From Leptasterias polaris (taxonomy: Eukaryota; Echinodermata; Asteroidea; Forcipulatida; Asteriidae): 64,000 bases of DNA. The notes under the pieces are model-generated. The model saw only the letters and a program-made list of their open reading frames with translations, was not told the DNA's origin and searched no databases. A program made the position numbers and the translations under genes. Position 1 is the first letter of the stretch; the number at the start of each line of letters is the position of its first letter. The stretch spans positions 12,896,001 through 12,960,000 of the forward strand of contig JAZGTN010000009.1 of the NCBI GenBank assembly GCA_037783415.1, in the 5' to 3' direction. Shown piece after piece: positions 46,194 through 56,548 of the stretch.

Positions 46194-46996
46194 CTGAAAA
46201 CAAATTTAAATCACAAAATTTAAAAAGTAAATCTGCATGCACCATCGTCTTGATCATGTACATACATAAGCTATCAGTGTCAGTACAACTACAATGACAA
46301 TGTAGTAAGTTATTTTGTATTCAATCATGTCAATGAAAATTTTAAAAAACAATAAGATAGGTATTCAGCCTACACTTTGTGTCAGCTAAATCAGTACAGT
46401 ATAGCCTAACAGTAACACCAGGCTTGCCTTGAATCAGAATGAATGAAATTCAAAGACTACATTTATTGTCCATCATGTCCATGTTGTCTAATGTTGCACT
46501 GACTCATGACAAAATAAATTGCAAAAATTGTCTAGATTCAAATGAATAAATAAATACACAAATTCCAAACATAAATTAATAACAATGAAAGTACGTAAAC
46601 AACAAGTGTCATTACCCAAATCCATACAAAGATCAACAAGAGCCCGCATATGCCTGTACCCTGCTGTGCATATTTGTTGAATGTTGAATCATGGAGGTAG
46701 AAATATGAATAGCCTTCAGATAGTTGAATCTAAACTATTATAAAGGGAGCAGAGTGCCGATGAAGGCGTACCACCATTGCCGAAAACAAGTCATGTTTGT
46801 TAAAACCCCAGTTCCGTTTTGAACAAAAATAATTTGTTTTCGGCAGTGGTGGTACGGTGTTTTCCGGTATTTATCACCGCACGTCCCTATATCATCATGT
46901 AAATAACAATGTTTTGCAATCCACAAGGGCGGCATCAAGAGTTTAAAAGGATACAAAACAAGTACAACTCCAAAGTTTGTTTACTAACAATTTTAC

Positions 46997-47317
46997 CTTT
47001 GCCGTATGCAAGTGCAGATTTCTCTCGATGTGCACCTTTACGTTCGTCACCCATCCAGATAAAAACTGGTTGTATGCATCAAGGGACTCAAACGATCTGA
47101 ATTCCTCTAAAGTGTATGCACTCTTAACATAGAGTAAGTAATTAATAATATCTGGGTAAGACACTGCTGCGAAAAGTTCAATGTTTGAAGACCAGTCGGC
47201 AGGTTTTAATTCGTACGGATCTTTGTTGTTTATTCGTTGTATTTTCTCGCAGTATCGGCGTTGACTTGCATTATCCAGAGTTAATATGTACTTGATGTTG
47301 CCCTGATCAACTTTCAT
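46997..47317 (-). CDS. Accessory SWIM protein of ISL2EU-like element, exon 1
   Basis: First exon of 107 codons, with ATG at 47317-47315 and donor GCAAAG|gtaaaa, leaving in phase 0. It encodes MKVDQGNIKYILTL, then PADWSSNIELFAAVSYPDII and LEEFRSFESLDAYNQFLSG. I do not recognise a named domain here. Related sequences are found ahead of a SWIM finger in the second protein of ISL2EU-type elements. No frame damage was seen, unlike the transposase on the other strand. Confidence 0.7.
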
Positions 47318-47510
47318 TGTTCTATTATTTAATTAACAGACCAAATAAAACACTGAAGGAAAACCTTCACCAAATTTGTCTGTCGAAAAAGCCTTCTCGG
47401 TTGCAAACGCGCGTCTGCTGCTGGAGCAGACGACTCGTAGCAACCGAAGTAGTACTCAACATGGCCGACGGCGCCCTCAGCGAACTTTTTGCGGGGTCAC
47501 GCAACCTCTC

Positions 47511-48345
47511 TATAAAAGCGTGCACCAAGCAACCCATGCTTGATGCGAAATATTCACAAATACTTTTAAAATATTTAAAAGTCTCTCAGCTTCTTGAAAA
47601 CTAACCAAATATAATGTCTGACAACTAAACTTTCTTTTTCTTTTCACTTTTCAGTAAGTTGGTCGTTTAACTTTCGAGCTAAGCTCATCCAAAATAAAAC
47701 CACCCTGAATGACTTGACGGGCCAGACTCCATCTTGGCAAAATGACTATACACCTTTTAGTAAAATATGGCCATTATAGAGGGCTAGTGTACTCCAAAGG
47801 CTCCAGGTTAAAAGCCAACAACTAAAACACTTGACCGTTTTTTAACAATCCATATAAGCCACGACCTTCAAATCTTTGACTTACAGAACCAGTTGTGGGT
47901 TTACATTAAGAGGCTCAGCATGGTTTCATCTCGAGTCTATTTATAAATAATCGGGTTTTCAAGTACAGTCCTCGAAATATTGCCCCGTTTTGCTCAGACG
48001 AATAGGTTTTTTTTCCAGATAAAGCCTGGTCAGTGTGCCTCGCTCAGGGTGTCTAAGTGTTTGAAGGGCACCCTTGATCAAAAGTTGAACTGCTAACCAA
48101 CCGAAAATTGAAAAGAACAAATGAGTTTAATAGCTGTCGAAAATATATTTGATTTGAGCTTTAAGAAATGGTGGCATTTCCACTATTTGGTAACCACTGG
48201 AGTTATAGTTCAAGGAGCGTCTGTGAAAAGTATCCTCAGTGCCGGAGAAGTAAATCAAAGATCATGATTCGATTATATCTGAAGAAAATAACAGCTACGT
48301 AAACAAGTCTAAACTCGAAAAAAGTATTGAATTCCTCATCCCTGC
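47511..48345. other. No gene recognised
   Basis: Flank of the ISL2EU-like element; unique-looking AT-rich DNA. Confidence 0.45.
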
Positions 48346-48744
48346 TTAAAGATGCTGTATACGTTTGGTAATTGGAGCCTACTGATTGTGTTAATCCTAT
48401 ATAAATGTAGGTATATACAATAAAACTAACCTGTGAAAATTTCACTTCAAAAGGTGGTCGCGTTTTTGAGATATCACCGAAAAACCGGAGCGAATTATGT
48501 CCACGCAAGAAGATTATTCCCTATAGGAATACACAGTCTGAGAAGCGTTTCTGACAGAAACGCTTCTCAGATTCACATTTTGGAGGATATTAAAAGTGAT
48601 ATATTTTTCCATAACCGCAGTACTTCGAAGTGAAAAGTTTCTCAAAATGCATTATACTACCCAAAGCTGATGTACTTCTTACCAAGTAAGTTTTTATTGC
48701 CATTCATTTTCAGAGTCATTACCAAACATAAACAGACCCTTTAA
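48346..48744 (+). mobile_element. MITE family D, copy 4
   Basis: TTAA at both ends (TTAAAGATGCTGTATACG ... CAGACCCTTTAA). The central inverted pair is GAGAAGCGTTTCTGAC / CAGAAACGCTTCTCAG. Confidence 0.6.
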
Positions 48745-48800
48745 ACATAGATCAGAATAAAATACATGCATAGGTCGAGGATTTCACCTTTGAGAGGGCT

Positions 48801-49143
48801 TTAAAGCATATGTACAACATTGGTAATTGTCAAGGACCAGTATACACACTTGATGTGACCCAACATATACATGAAATAACAAAACCTGTTAAAGTTTAAG
48901 CTAAATCGGTCTTCGGAGTCATGAGAAAACACCCATTATATATTGCACTGTTTTCAAACATCGGACTTTATCCTGCAGGATAAAGACTAATTGTTTTACC
49001 CATTTCCGAAAAACTATGGCATTTCAAGCCAAACAATTTCAAGGGAAGTTTTCCACCATGACCATCTTTATACCATGTAAGTTATGTGCAAATCTGTGAA
49101 CATTTATATTTTCAATCTTACCAATGTTGTACACACCCTTTAA
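48801..49143 (+). mobile_element. MITE family E, full copy
   Basis: TTAAAGCATATGTACAAC at the left, GTTGTACACACCCTTTAA at the right, and the same central palindrome TTTATCCTGCAGGATAAAG as 41151-41501. Confidence 0.75.
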
Positions 49144-49559
49144 GGAAAAACATTTTTTTCTGCTTGAGACCCTTTATGAAATTAGGCTCAGACCTAGGTA
49201 CCTCATCAAAGTCCTCATGACATAAGTGCACAACCAAGAATGAATACACCAAGCATTTCATCAATGTACTTAACATTGACTGTAAAAACACAGACAACAA
49301 CAAATGGTCAATCAACAACTTCACACCAATGAAAGTCAATTTAAAAGCATTGTTTCCTCTATAATTGAAAACAATAAGTATAATTTAAACTACGGTCCTA
49401 AATAAAATAGTTAAAATAATGTTTCCACTCAGCAATCAAGACAAACAAGGCTCCGAGCAATACAAAGCAATTTTACAAAACTCCTCTCATCTTATGTACA
49501 AAAAAATTGTGGGCCAAATATCATAGAGCTGCGTAGAAGCAGAAACTTTTGATTAACAA

Positions 49560-49910
49560 TATTTTGCTAAACAAAATTGAGCAGGATACCAGTCACAAAA
49601 TGCGAGTTACATGGTAGTTTGGCTGGTAACCTTAGTCTGGTAAGCATAACTTTGCTGGGTTAAACTAATTTGTGTGCTTACATGTAAGCAGCTCCATCAA
49701 ATTGAGCCCTGGGCCTAATTTCCCCCTAAAGCTGTTTAGCAGAAAATAATGCTTAGCAAATTTCTTTGCTAAGCAAAAAATGAGTGGGGCACCAGTCGCA
49801 ACAATGTGAACTATTAGGAATGTCGGCTGGTAACCTGTTTCTGCCAAGCAATATTTTTCTGTGCTTAGCAAGTTTTTGTGCTTAAGCAGCTCGATCAAAT
49901 TTGGCCTTGG
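49560..49910 (+). repeat. Two copies of a ~140-bp repeat (GAGCAGGATACCAGTCAC)
   Basis: Each copy has ACCAGTCACAA, TTTGGCTGGTAACCTTA-type and CTGGTAAGCATAA, ending AAGCAGCTC-ATCAAATT. A third copy is at 50470-50610 and a fourth, diverged, at 39425-39556. Confidence 0.5.
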
Positions 49911-50267
49911 TCTTTCGATACCAGTTACGCTGAATGGTCTAGTACGTAAGAAATCTGCTCTAGACTATGAAGGTTGTGAGCTTGTTCCCAAAGAGTAACA
50001 TGGATTTTTTCCACAGGACCAAAGAAAGCACCTAGTATACAGTCTTGGTTTGCCCTGAACCTTTTCAGTTAAAGGCTAGCAGGACCAGTTATCTTGTCAT
50101 TTTACAAGTCAAATGAACAAAGGTGCTCTCTGACACTGAACTAGCCAGCTGGACCACTTGGAGAGAATTGTGACTGGTCCTCAGGTGTTTTAACTGCCAT
50201 ATGGCCAGCAGACCACTGTTAAGGGAGAACACCGACAGCACTGTGAGCATAAGGTGACGGATACCGG

Positions 50268-50470
50268 TGATCTACGGAGCTCTGGAAGTGTTACCAGACA
50301 TGCTGTGACCCTGAGCTGATTTATCTTGGGCATGACAGCATCTTAAAGTAAGATGTATTTTATCTTAAGATGTCGACACCATGAAAGTAAGATGTCGTCT
50401 TTCTGATATATTTCATCTTTGGAGGTCAACAATATGAAAGTACAATGTCAACTTCAAATTATCTTGGTAT
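50268..50470. repeat. Family I repeat, copy 3 (diverged)
   Basis: CTACGGAGCTCTGGAAGTG followed by degenerate TTATCTTG / GATGTCGACATC iterations. Confidence 0.45.
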
Positions 50471-50610
50471 GCAGAAATGAGCAGGATACCAGTCACAAAT
50501 TGTACTTGTGGCATGGTAGTTTGGCTGGTAACCTTATTCTGGTAAGCGAAATTTTGTTGTGCTTAGCTGCTTTTTGTGCTTAAGCAGCTCTATGAATTTG
50601 GGCCCTGATC
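50470..50610 (+). repeat. Third copy of the GAGCAGGATACCAGTCAC repeat
   Basis: GAGCAGGATACCAGTCACAA through CTGGTAAGCGAAATTTTG to AAGCAGCTCTATGAATTTGG matches 49560-49700 closely. Confidence 0.5.
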
Positions 50611-50748
50611 TAGGCTGTGGGGATCGTGGATTCGAATCCAACCAGCGTAGCCTGTGGAATTTTACCACACAGGACTTTGAAAGCACCAAGCATACAGTGC
50701 TTATCAAACATTTGTGTATGGGTAAAAAAACAAAACAGACTAGATATA

Positions 50749-51190
50749 CCTACTGTCTGACCATTCAATTTCATCCACTGTAATTTTGAATAATAAATGC
50801 AAACATTTATGCCAGTCTGTTAAATGGTATCATGTGGCGAGTGGTTTTACACAGGAGATAGTCAACCCTCCTACTGTCAGTCTGACCATTCAATATCATT
50901 TACTGTAATTAATTTTGAATGATAGATGGACTACATGTACTTTATGCGTCTGCAAAATGGCATCACTTTGTGAGTGACAAATTAATTGTAGACAACAGTA
51001 GATAGTCAACCCTCCTACTGTTTGACCATTCCTAATCATTCACTGTGATTGAAATGATAAGTGAACTATACCAGCCTGCAATATGATATCATGTTGTGAA
51101 TGCTCTTGCACAGTAGACAGACAACCCTCCTACTGTCTGACCATTGAATATCATCCACTGTGTTATTATAAATAGTAAGAGGGTTAGAAG
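50749..51190 (+). repeat. Four tandem ~115-bp units of the TTAACCCT family
   Basis: Units repeat CAACCCTCCTACTGTCTGACCATTC with CACTGT-AATTTTGAAT spacers. The final unit is closed by TAGTAAGAGGGTTAG in inverted orientation. Confidence 0.65.
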
Positions 51191-51555
51191 ACAATTCAAA
51201 GCATTTTAAACAGTCATAGGCAATTTTTTTCAAATTGAGAGAAATAACTGTCTAAAATACCGTCATTTTTCAAAAACTGCCCAACCTGGCCAGGCTATTT
51301 GTAAAGTTAGAACCTTAGAAATCTTTCCATTCTAAACACTATAGAAATATTCTTTAGTACTAGTCCGAGTAACTTAGACTATAATATTGCCTTTGAAATA
51401 TTTGAAATTACTCATACCTGTCACTTGGACCCATAAACGTCACCAGATGAAGACCAACAAAAATAACCTAGAAGTTCATTATTTGTACTCAGATTTGCTC
51501 ACAAAAGACAAAATCTGAGCTTGATGACAAGAAGTCCAACTTTGCGTAGGTCGCT

Positions 51556-51748
51556 CTAGATTTTAACTCCTGTGTCACTGTCTTTACTGTGTACTCCATT
51601 CTTGACTGCCTTGGTTTGTAATGTCTTTTGCAGGACGTGGGCGTCGGCTGGTTCGATCCTCTTGTAATAGTGCTCTTTTGTCTCAATGATTTCAAAGTCA
51701 AATTTCTTGTAGAACTCAATCGCGGATTCGTTGTTTATTTGTACATGT
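51556..51748 (-). CDS. NAA50: N-alpha-acetyltransferase 50, last coding exon
   Basis: Terminal coding exon of 193 nt with acceptor cttttccacag. The first base completes the Leu codon of exon 4. It encodes HVQINNESAIEFYKKFDFEI, then YYKRIEPADAHVLQK, and a short divergent tail ending at TAG (51558-51556). The His of HVQI is the second catalytic residue of NAA50. The EPADAHVLQK block is a NAA50 signature and separates it from NAA10/NAA11. The tail after LQK is polar and varies between species. The overlapping 76-residue ORF on the same strand in another frame is a shadow. Confidence 0.93.
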
Positions 51749-51796
51749 CTGTGGAAAAGTAATATAGTTTTTTAGATTGGAAAACATGCATATTAA

Positions 51797-51950
51797 GGTG
51801 AGGTTATAGATTGGTATATACTCCAAAAATTTACCATCATAGAATCACTTGGTGAGAAGCACTGCAGCTGTTGATAGTATAACCTATTTTGAGAAAGGGT
51901 TCCCTTTGAAGTAATATGGTTTCGTTAGTTTTTCACAACACAAACGAAGA
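51797..51950 (-). repeat. MITE family D, fragment in 3' flank of NAA50 intron 4
   Basis: GGTGAGGTTATAGATTGG, the ACTTGGTGAGAAGCACTGCAG block and GATAGTATAACCTATTTTGAG match family D/A-type termini. The right half is lost. It lies between NAA50 exons 4 and 5. Confidence 0.4.
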
Positions 51951-52003
51951 CCAAGCCCAGTGCTCTATGGGTTCCATTTCTACCGGGTCAGTCTAAAACT
52001 TAC

Positions 52004-52070
52004 AGATAAATGTTGTTGATATTTCCATCTTTGGCACAGTAGTCCAGAACGTGTTTCAGCATCACTGTGC
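52004..52070 (-). CDS. NAA50: N-alpha-acetyltransferase 50, coding exon 4
   Basis: Small exon of 67 nt with acceptor gttcacacag and donor CT|gtaagt. It enters in phase 1 and leaves in phase 2. It encodes GTVMLKHVLDYCAKDGNINNIYL, counting the split Gly and Leu codons shared with its neighbours. This is the helix after the acetyl-CoA loop (family form GTKMLNHVL) and the strand leading to the catalytic HVQI motif. The exon is too short to be seen as an ORF. It was placed by searching between exons 3 and 5. Confidence 0.9.
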
Positions 52071-52209
52071 CTGTGTGAACAGAAAAATATGCAATGCAAA
52101 ATGATCCGCACACAAGAAGTCTAAAAGAATGTCATTTCTAATTTAGATTAGCCCCAAACTGGAAACCCAAACAATAAACAGATCCTCCGAAATCTTACAC
52201 TCTATCGTA

Positions 52210-52470
52210 CCTCTTTAATTTTGGGTTGAACAAGTAAACATTGACAAGAGCTGGACTTGAACCTTCAACCTCCGCCCTACCAACTGAGCTATCCTGCCAT
52301 AATGTTGGCGGTCTCCCTGATTTGTAAATATCTTTATCAAGTCAGTTTCCCTTGTGGTTTATCACTTAATATTTGAACTAAAAATGTGCACCCCAGGTAT
52401 TGTAAACTTGGGTGTGATCTGTGACCTGGGAAGCGGCAGCCAAGGGATCACCTTAAGGGGATCTTCTTTG
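52210..52470 (-). repeat. Repeat with tRNA-like sequence, copy 2 (diverged)
   Basis: TTGGGTTGAACAAGTAAACA, CCTACCAACTGAGCTATCC and GGCGGTCTCCCTGATTTGT match the 31860-32160 repeat in the same orientation, with deletions inside the tRNA-like part. It lies in NAA50 intron 3. Confidence 0.55.
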
Positions 52471-52554
52471 GTAGAGCACAGGCATCGTTTATCCGGAGTT
52501 TGCAGGTCCAAGTCCCACTCTAGTTTAATTTGTCTTTGTTCAACCCAAAATTAT

Positions 52555-52800
52555 TTACAAACTTACCCAGTCAGTATCTCTTGTGGTTTATTACCTGGGT
52601 GTGATCCCTGGCTACACGGCAGTTTACGGTTGAATGGCTTCTGACTGGCACCCCCCCAAACAAAGATATTGACAAAATAGGGAGACCGCCAACATAGGAC
52701 TAGATAGGTCAGTTGGTAGAGCGCCGGCACGTTAAACCGGAGGTCGTTAGTTCAAATCCTGCTCTAGTCAATTTTTCTTTGTTCAACCCAAAATCAGGGG
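52555..52800 (+). repeat. Repeat with tRNA-Asn-like sequence, copy 3
   Basis: The tRNA-like stretch 52687-52760 has a perfect 7-bp acceptor stem (GACTAGA/TCTAGTC), loop ACGTTAA (GTT, Asn) and GTTCAAATCC. The D arm has a G in place of C (TAGGTCAG) and the T arm mismatches, so it is not a sound tRNA gene. It lies 50 bp beyond NAA50 exon 3's donor. Confidence 0.6.
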
Positions 52801-52851
52801 TTTTTTTGTGTTACAAATATGGAAAGTGTGTCTGAAAACAAAGTATCTCAC

Positions 52852-52974
52852 CGATGCCGAGTCTTCTGTAGGGTGCAAGACAACCCAAGGTCATGATGTA
52901 CAACCTTCTAGAACCATCTTCCGTTGTGTCTATTCTACAACACACAGCACCGACGACTATATCATTGAAATAAC
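52852..52974 (-). CDS. NAA50: N-alpha-acetyltransferase 50, coding exon 3
   Basis: Exon of 123 nt, entering in phase 1 (acceptor ctgcag) and leaving in phase 1 (donor ATCG|gtgaga). It encodes YFNDIVVGAVCCRID, then RRLYIMTLGCLAPYRRLGI. This is the core of the GNAT fold: the strand with the Tyr used in catalysis (LYIMTL) and the acetyl-CoA pyrophosphate loop RRLGIG, whose last Gly is completed by the next exon. The sequence between the two blocks (TTEDGS) differs from vertebrate NAA50, as expected for a variable loop. A 200-bp hairpin repeat begins only about 90 bp upstream of its acceptor (53065-53268). Confidence 0.92.
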
Positions 52975-53064
52975 CTGCAGATGGGAAAGTACAATCAATG
53001 GTTTTTCAAAAGAGCAAAATGAATTTCCACTCTAGTTCCAAATCATCAATGATAATACAGACAC

Positions 53065-53268
53065 AATCGGCGACTGCAGTCACATGACCCATATACAATG
53101 TAAACAAACCAAGCAAGCGATGCCAAGCATGAATGGAAACGTATGGCTGCTTCCGAGTGCTTCTGCAGTAAGGTGAGAAGCAGCCATGGTTTTCCACGCT
53201 CACTGTGCATTGATTGCTTGGTTTGTTTACATTGTATACGCACTATGAGTCATGTGACTCCGGTCGCC
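53065..53268. mobile_element. 204-bp hairpin MITE in NAA50 intron 2
   Basis: Complementary arms: CGGCGACTGCAGTCACATGA, then CAATGTAAACAAACCAAGCA on the left; TGCTTGGTTTGTTTACATTG, then GTCATGTGACTCCGGTCGCCG on the right. The loop region is CTTCTGCAGTAAGG. It starts about 90 bp from NAA50 exon 3. Confidence 0.75.
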
Positions 53269-53460
53269 GATTGTGTCTATTCATCACCATCATCAGGATG
53301 TTTTCGTCCAATATTGGACGAAGCCCCCCTCATGCAATTTTCATTCTCAGAAACACCAGAGCTTGATTCCAGTGCTTTTAATCGTTCTGCCATGACAAGC
53401 CACAAAATGACACTCATGGCTCCGAATTATCAAATCAGGTGGAGATTGTTAAGAAGGACT

Positions 53461-53974
53461 TTAACCCTCCTACTGATACACCATTCAAAACCATTCAAAA
53501 TTCACTAACGTTTACAACCCAATTGTTTTTGTACACACATGGCAGTACCATTTGACCTGTATTGATGATAAGCTGTGTCACCATTCACAACCATTCAAAT
53601 GGTTTTGAGTGGTGGATACACTACACTGTGGTATGCCCCCAAGGCTAAATGGTTTTGAATGGTGAATGTACTGCACAGTGTTTATCAGTTCAGAGGAAAA
53701 CACTGGCACTGTGTTTACAAAAACATTGTAACCCTAATTGAGTTCAGCTGACCTGCCATTCAAAACAATGCACTCAAAATCACCACTCCAAGGGCAAACC
53801 ATTCCACCACTTGAAAGTATCCATACTGGGCTATAGATAAGCTGACATACCATTTGAAACCATTCAAGGGGTCTACTCTATACACAGTTAGCTCACCACT
53901 CAAAACCATTCGACCAAATGGTTTTGAATGGTCAGTCAACTCAATAACAAATTGTGTTGGCAGTAGGAGGGTTA
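53461..53974. mobile_element. TTAACCCT-family MITE with internal CCATTCAAAA repeats
   Basis: Ends TTAACCCTCCTACTG and CAGTAGGAGGGTTA, with TTAA at the left and TTAT at the right. The interior is filled with dispersed copies of ACCATTCAAAACC and its complement GGTTTTGAATGGT in both orientations. It lies in NAA50 intron 2. Confidence 0.65.
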
Positions 53975-54454
53975 TGAGACGAACCAACCATAATAAACAC
54001 CTTAAAAAAAAAAAAATTTATACGCCAAGTTATCAAGAAACATACAATAAAAGTTACCTGTGAAAACTTGAGCTGAATACAGAGTCTACTTGTTAAGAAA
54101 ACAAACAAAAACTGTCACTGTATTTTCATCAACAACATTGAATCCATCCATGTTTAGCGAGGTGACACGGGTACCAACCGCATCTCCAGCCGCAGCATTC
54201 ACAAACGGACACCAAGGAAATTTGAATCTCCAAAATTCGCATTGAGGTAAGTTTTTGAGAATTTTCGACATACTATTGATTGATTCCTAATGAACGGGGT
54301 ATTTCAGACAAAATCAATTTGCAGGATGCTCACAAGCATTATTACCATCTTTGTATAATAAGTAAGCTTTTGGATTAAAAGTGACAATAACAATTTTCAG
54401 GGTCATTACCAAAGCATGACCCTACCTTTAAAGGGGCTGTGTCAAGTACCTGAT

Positions 54455-55075
54455 TCGAAATGCAACTGAACAACTAGTCCACGCCCTTATCTCTTCTCGT
54501 CTTGATTTCTGCAACTCCCTCTTTCTCAGCCTTTCCCAACAACAGCTATCTAAACTTCAACGCCTTCAGAACTCTGCAGCTAGACTGGTAACCCTCACAT
54601 AACACCTGTTCTTCAGTCTCTTCACTGGCTACCTATCGAGAAGCGAATCACCTTCAAACTTCTGTTGCTGGTCTACCACGCAGTCCATGGCTCCTCACCA
54701 ACTCGATCCAGGCATATCAACCCTCTCGCAGACTTGGATCATCCGACTCTTTGCTACTTCAGGTTCCCCGATCCCGGCACTCTTGTGGTGACCACAGCTT
54801 TTCCCACGCAGGCCCATCTCTCTGGAACAATCTTCCTCTTCTTCGCCAAGCTTCCTCCGCCAGTTCTTTCAAACAATTACTCAAAACATATCTGTTCACT
54901 TTGTAATTCTGTTTCTTTGAACCGAAAGTCGCTCCTTACCATGTATGTTTAACTTAAAGTCAGCCTAAGTTTTTCAATATGTTAATGTTGTGTAGATATA
55001 TAATATTGTACTTTCTTTTGTATACGGTTTTGTATTTGTTTGTTCAGCGCCATGAGCGTCATGCCACCATTATTA
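54455..55075 (+). mobile_element. L2-like LINE ORF2 C-terminal fragment
   Basis: Translates in pieces to LVHALISSRLDFCNSLFLSL, then LQRLQNSAARLVT, a shifted PVLQSLHWLP-like region and FKQLLKTYLFTL near 54900. These are the typical C-terminal landmarks of L2-type reverse transcriptase ORFs. Stops and frameshifts make it a pseudogene. It is inserted in the family C MITE. Confidence 0.7.
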
Positions 55076-55084
55076 TCATGATCA

Positions 55085-55775
55085 AAGCACGCCCTCGGCT
55101 GTACATGGAATTATGAAAGCTCACCCAGTTACTGCAACATCAGTTTTGACTACCACCTAGGCGAAGACATATTGACATCCATATCTGGGTTTAACCTTCA
55201 CATCCAAGCTCTCCTGGAAGACTCACATATCAAACATCACCCTAAAAGCCAATCGAATGCTAGGACTTATCAAGAGGAACCTAAGAAAAAGCCACCCAAA
55301 ATTGAAAGAGCAGGCCTACATCTCCCTTGTAAGACCCAACTTAGAATATTGCTCAACTGTTGTCTGGAACCCCCATCACCAAACCACCATCAACCAGATT
55401 GAAGCTATTCAGAAGAAGGCAGCCAGATTTGTGCTTAACATCCATAACCGCACTGAGAGTATCACCACAGTTCTTCAGAATCTGCAGTGGGCTTCACTCC
55501 AATCCAGAAGGGAAGCAGCAATTAAGACCATGCTGTACAAAATTTCACACAGCCTTATCGCAGTTGACAGAGACCAGTACTTCTCCACTATGTCCGATAC
55601 TAGACTCAGAAACTACCACCCGGCAAAATACCAGCTCCTTACAACTCATTCCTCTAAGGATATCTACAAATTCTCCTTCATGCCCACACCAGTCAGACTC
55701 TGGAACGCACTACCTGCAGACGTCATCACAGCTCCATCAGTGGGCGTCTTTAGGTCACACGTCTACACCCATTAG
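55085..55775 (+). mobile_element. CR1/Rex1-like LINE ORF2 C-terminal fragment
   Basis: The last 172 codons (55257-55775) are open: MLGLIKRNLRK, LVRPNLEYCSTVVWNPH, AIQKKAARFVLNI, LQWASLQSRREAA and VRLWNALPADV. They end at TAG after SHVYTH. This is the thumb and C-terminal part of a non-LTR retrotransposon reverse transcriptase. About 170 bp upstream continue the homology in a shifted frame (YHLGEDI region). The catalytic core is absent. Confidence 0.75.
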
Positions 55776-55924
55776 CTCCAACTAGTTTTGTTTTTCTACT
55801 TGCACTTATTTACCAAGCACAACTTTCCACCTGTTTCACGCACACCTAGTCTTCACCTCAGCTTTTACATCCAGAAGTGGACTTTGCTGAGTACCAGCGT
55901 AGATGTAGACATGGGCCCAGCCCC

Positions 55925-56220
55925 TCCCTCTATATCATGACACTTGTGTCCTTGAGCAAGACACTTAACTATAATTGCTTCTCATCACCCAGGAGTAAAT
56001 GGGTATATGTGAGGGCAGAGATGGTTCTTGTGATTGATTTAGCTTGATGCGCTACATATTTGGCAGCACAGGCTGTATACTCCCCAGGGAGCTGAGATGG
56101 TTAAAGGAATGACACAAAATTGGCCCAGTGACCAGGGGTAATAATGTTGAAGGGCCATGAGCGTCACTGAGTGATGGACCTGAGCGCTATATAAGAAGCC
56201 ACTATTATTATTATTATTAT
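55925..56220 (+). repeat. tRNA-derived SINE, 5'-truncated copy
   Basis: Begins at the end of the tRNA part (TCATGACACTTGTGTCC), keeps the body and ends GCGCTATATAAGAAGCC plus a TTA tail. It sits inside the family C element. Confidence 0.75.
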
Positions 56221-56411
56221 ATCTAACCAATGGAGAGCACGCGCGTGTGTGCAGTAACATGAGAGTTCAGCCATGTAAGCCCCTTGCGAGGCGACTTACA
56301 TTTGTACCCCTGTTTATTAAGCCCTAAGCGTATCTGAAACCATGTACAGTCACATGCTTGCTTTGATCATGACGACACAGCCCCTTTAAAACAGTATCCA
56401 CAAATACTTAC

Positions 56412-56548
56412 ATAATTTTGCAAGTTCTCCTACATCCAACACATCTTTGTAGAACTTGTCGTTGTAGGAAACAGGAAACACAACTGAGTTCAGTCTCTTC
56501 AGTTGTTTGATATTATGAGGCGTGATAGCCCCAAGCTCTATCCTTCCC
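56412..56548 (-). CDS. NAA50: N-alpha-acetyltransferase 50, coding exon 2
   Basis: NAA50 (NAT13/San) is the GNAT-fold enzyme that acetylates N-terminal Met and works with the NatA complex at the ribosome and in sister-chromatid cohesion. This 137-nt exon begins in phase 2 after a ttacag acceptor and ends in phase 1 at a T|gtaagt donor. It encodes GRIELGAITPHNIKQLKRLN, VVFPVSYNDKFYKDVL and GELAKL. FPVSYNDKFY is the substrate-binding loop of NAA50. The split codon with the next exon makes Cys (ELAKLCYFND). The first exon, expected to carry only the start Met and one or two more residues, was not located. A GC-richer stretch at 57000-57450, with a YY1-like AAGATGGCGCC on minus at about 57121-57132, might be the promoter region. 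Confidence 0.9.

Larger units (their letters stand above)
42518..47510 (+). mobile_element. ISL2EU/IS4EU-like DNA transposon, nearly full-length
   Basis: A 5.0-kb element with 10-bp near-identical terminal inverted repeats (GAGAGGTTTC at the left, GAGAGGTTGC read inward from the right). TATA flanks both sides, so the target duplication is TA or TATA. A second inverted block, GCCATGTTGAGTAC, lies inside each end (42563-42576 and 47452-47465) and may be a transposase site or a YY1-like promoter motif. It carries two convergent spliced genes: a THAP-DDE transposase on plus and a SWIM-domain protein on minus. The two genes meet at facing polyadenylation signals (45597-45602 plus, 45752-45757 minus). 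Confidence 0.8.
54428..56389. mobile_element. MITE family C copy interrupted by LINE and SINE fragments
   Basis: The left end TTAAAGGGGCTGTGTC (54428) and right end GACGACACAGCCCCTTTAA (to 56389) match the short copy at 26944-27083. Between them lie two LINE 3' fragments (54455-55075, 55085-55775) and a SINE tail (55925-56220), so this target was hit several times. It lies in the intron between NAA50 exons 2 and 3. Confidence 0.6.

Noticed and set aside
52687..52760. Functional tRNA-Asn gene
   Set aside because: The D arm and T arm carry mismatches and the sequence is part of a dispersed repeat present in several copies.
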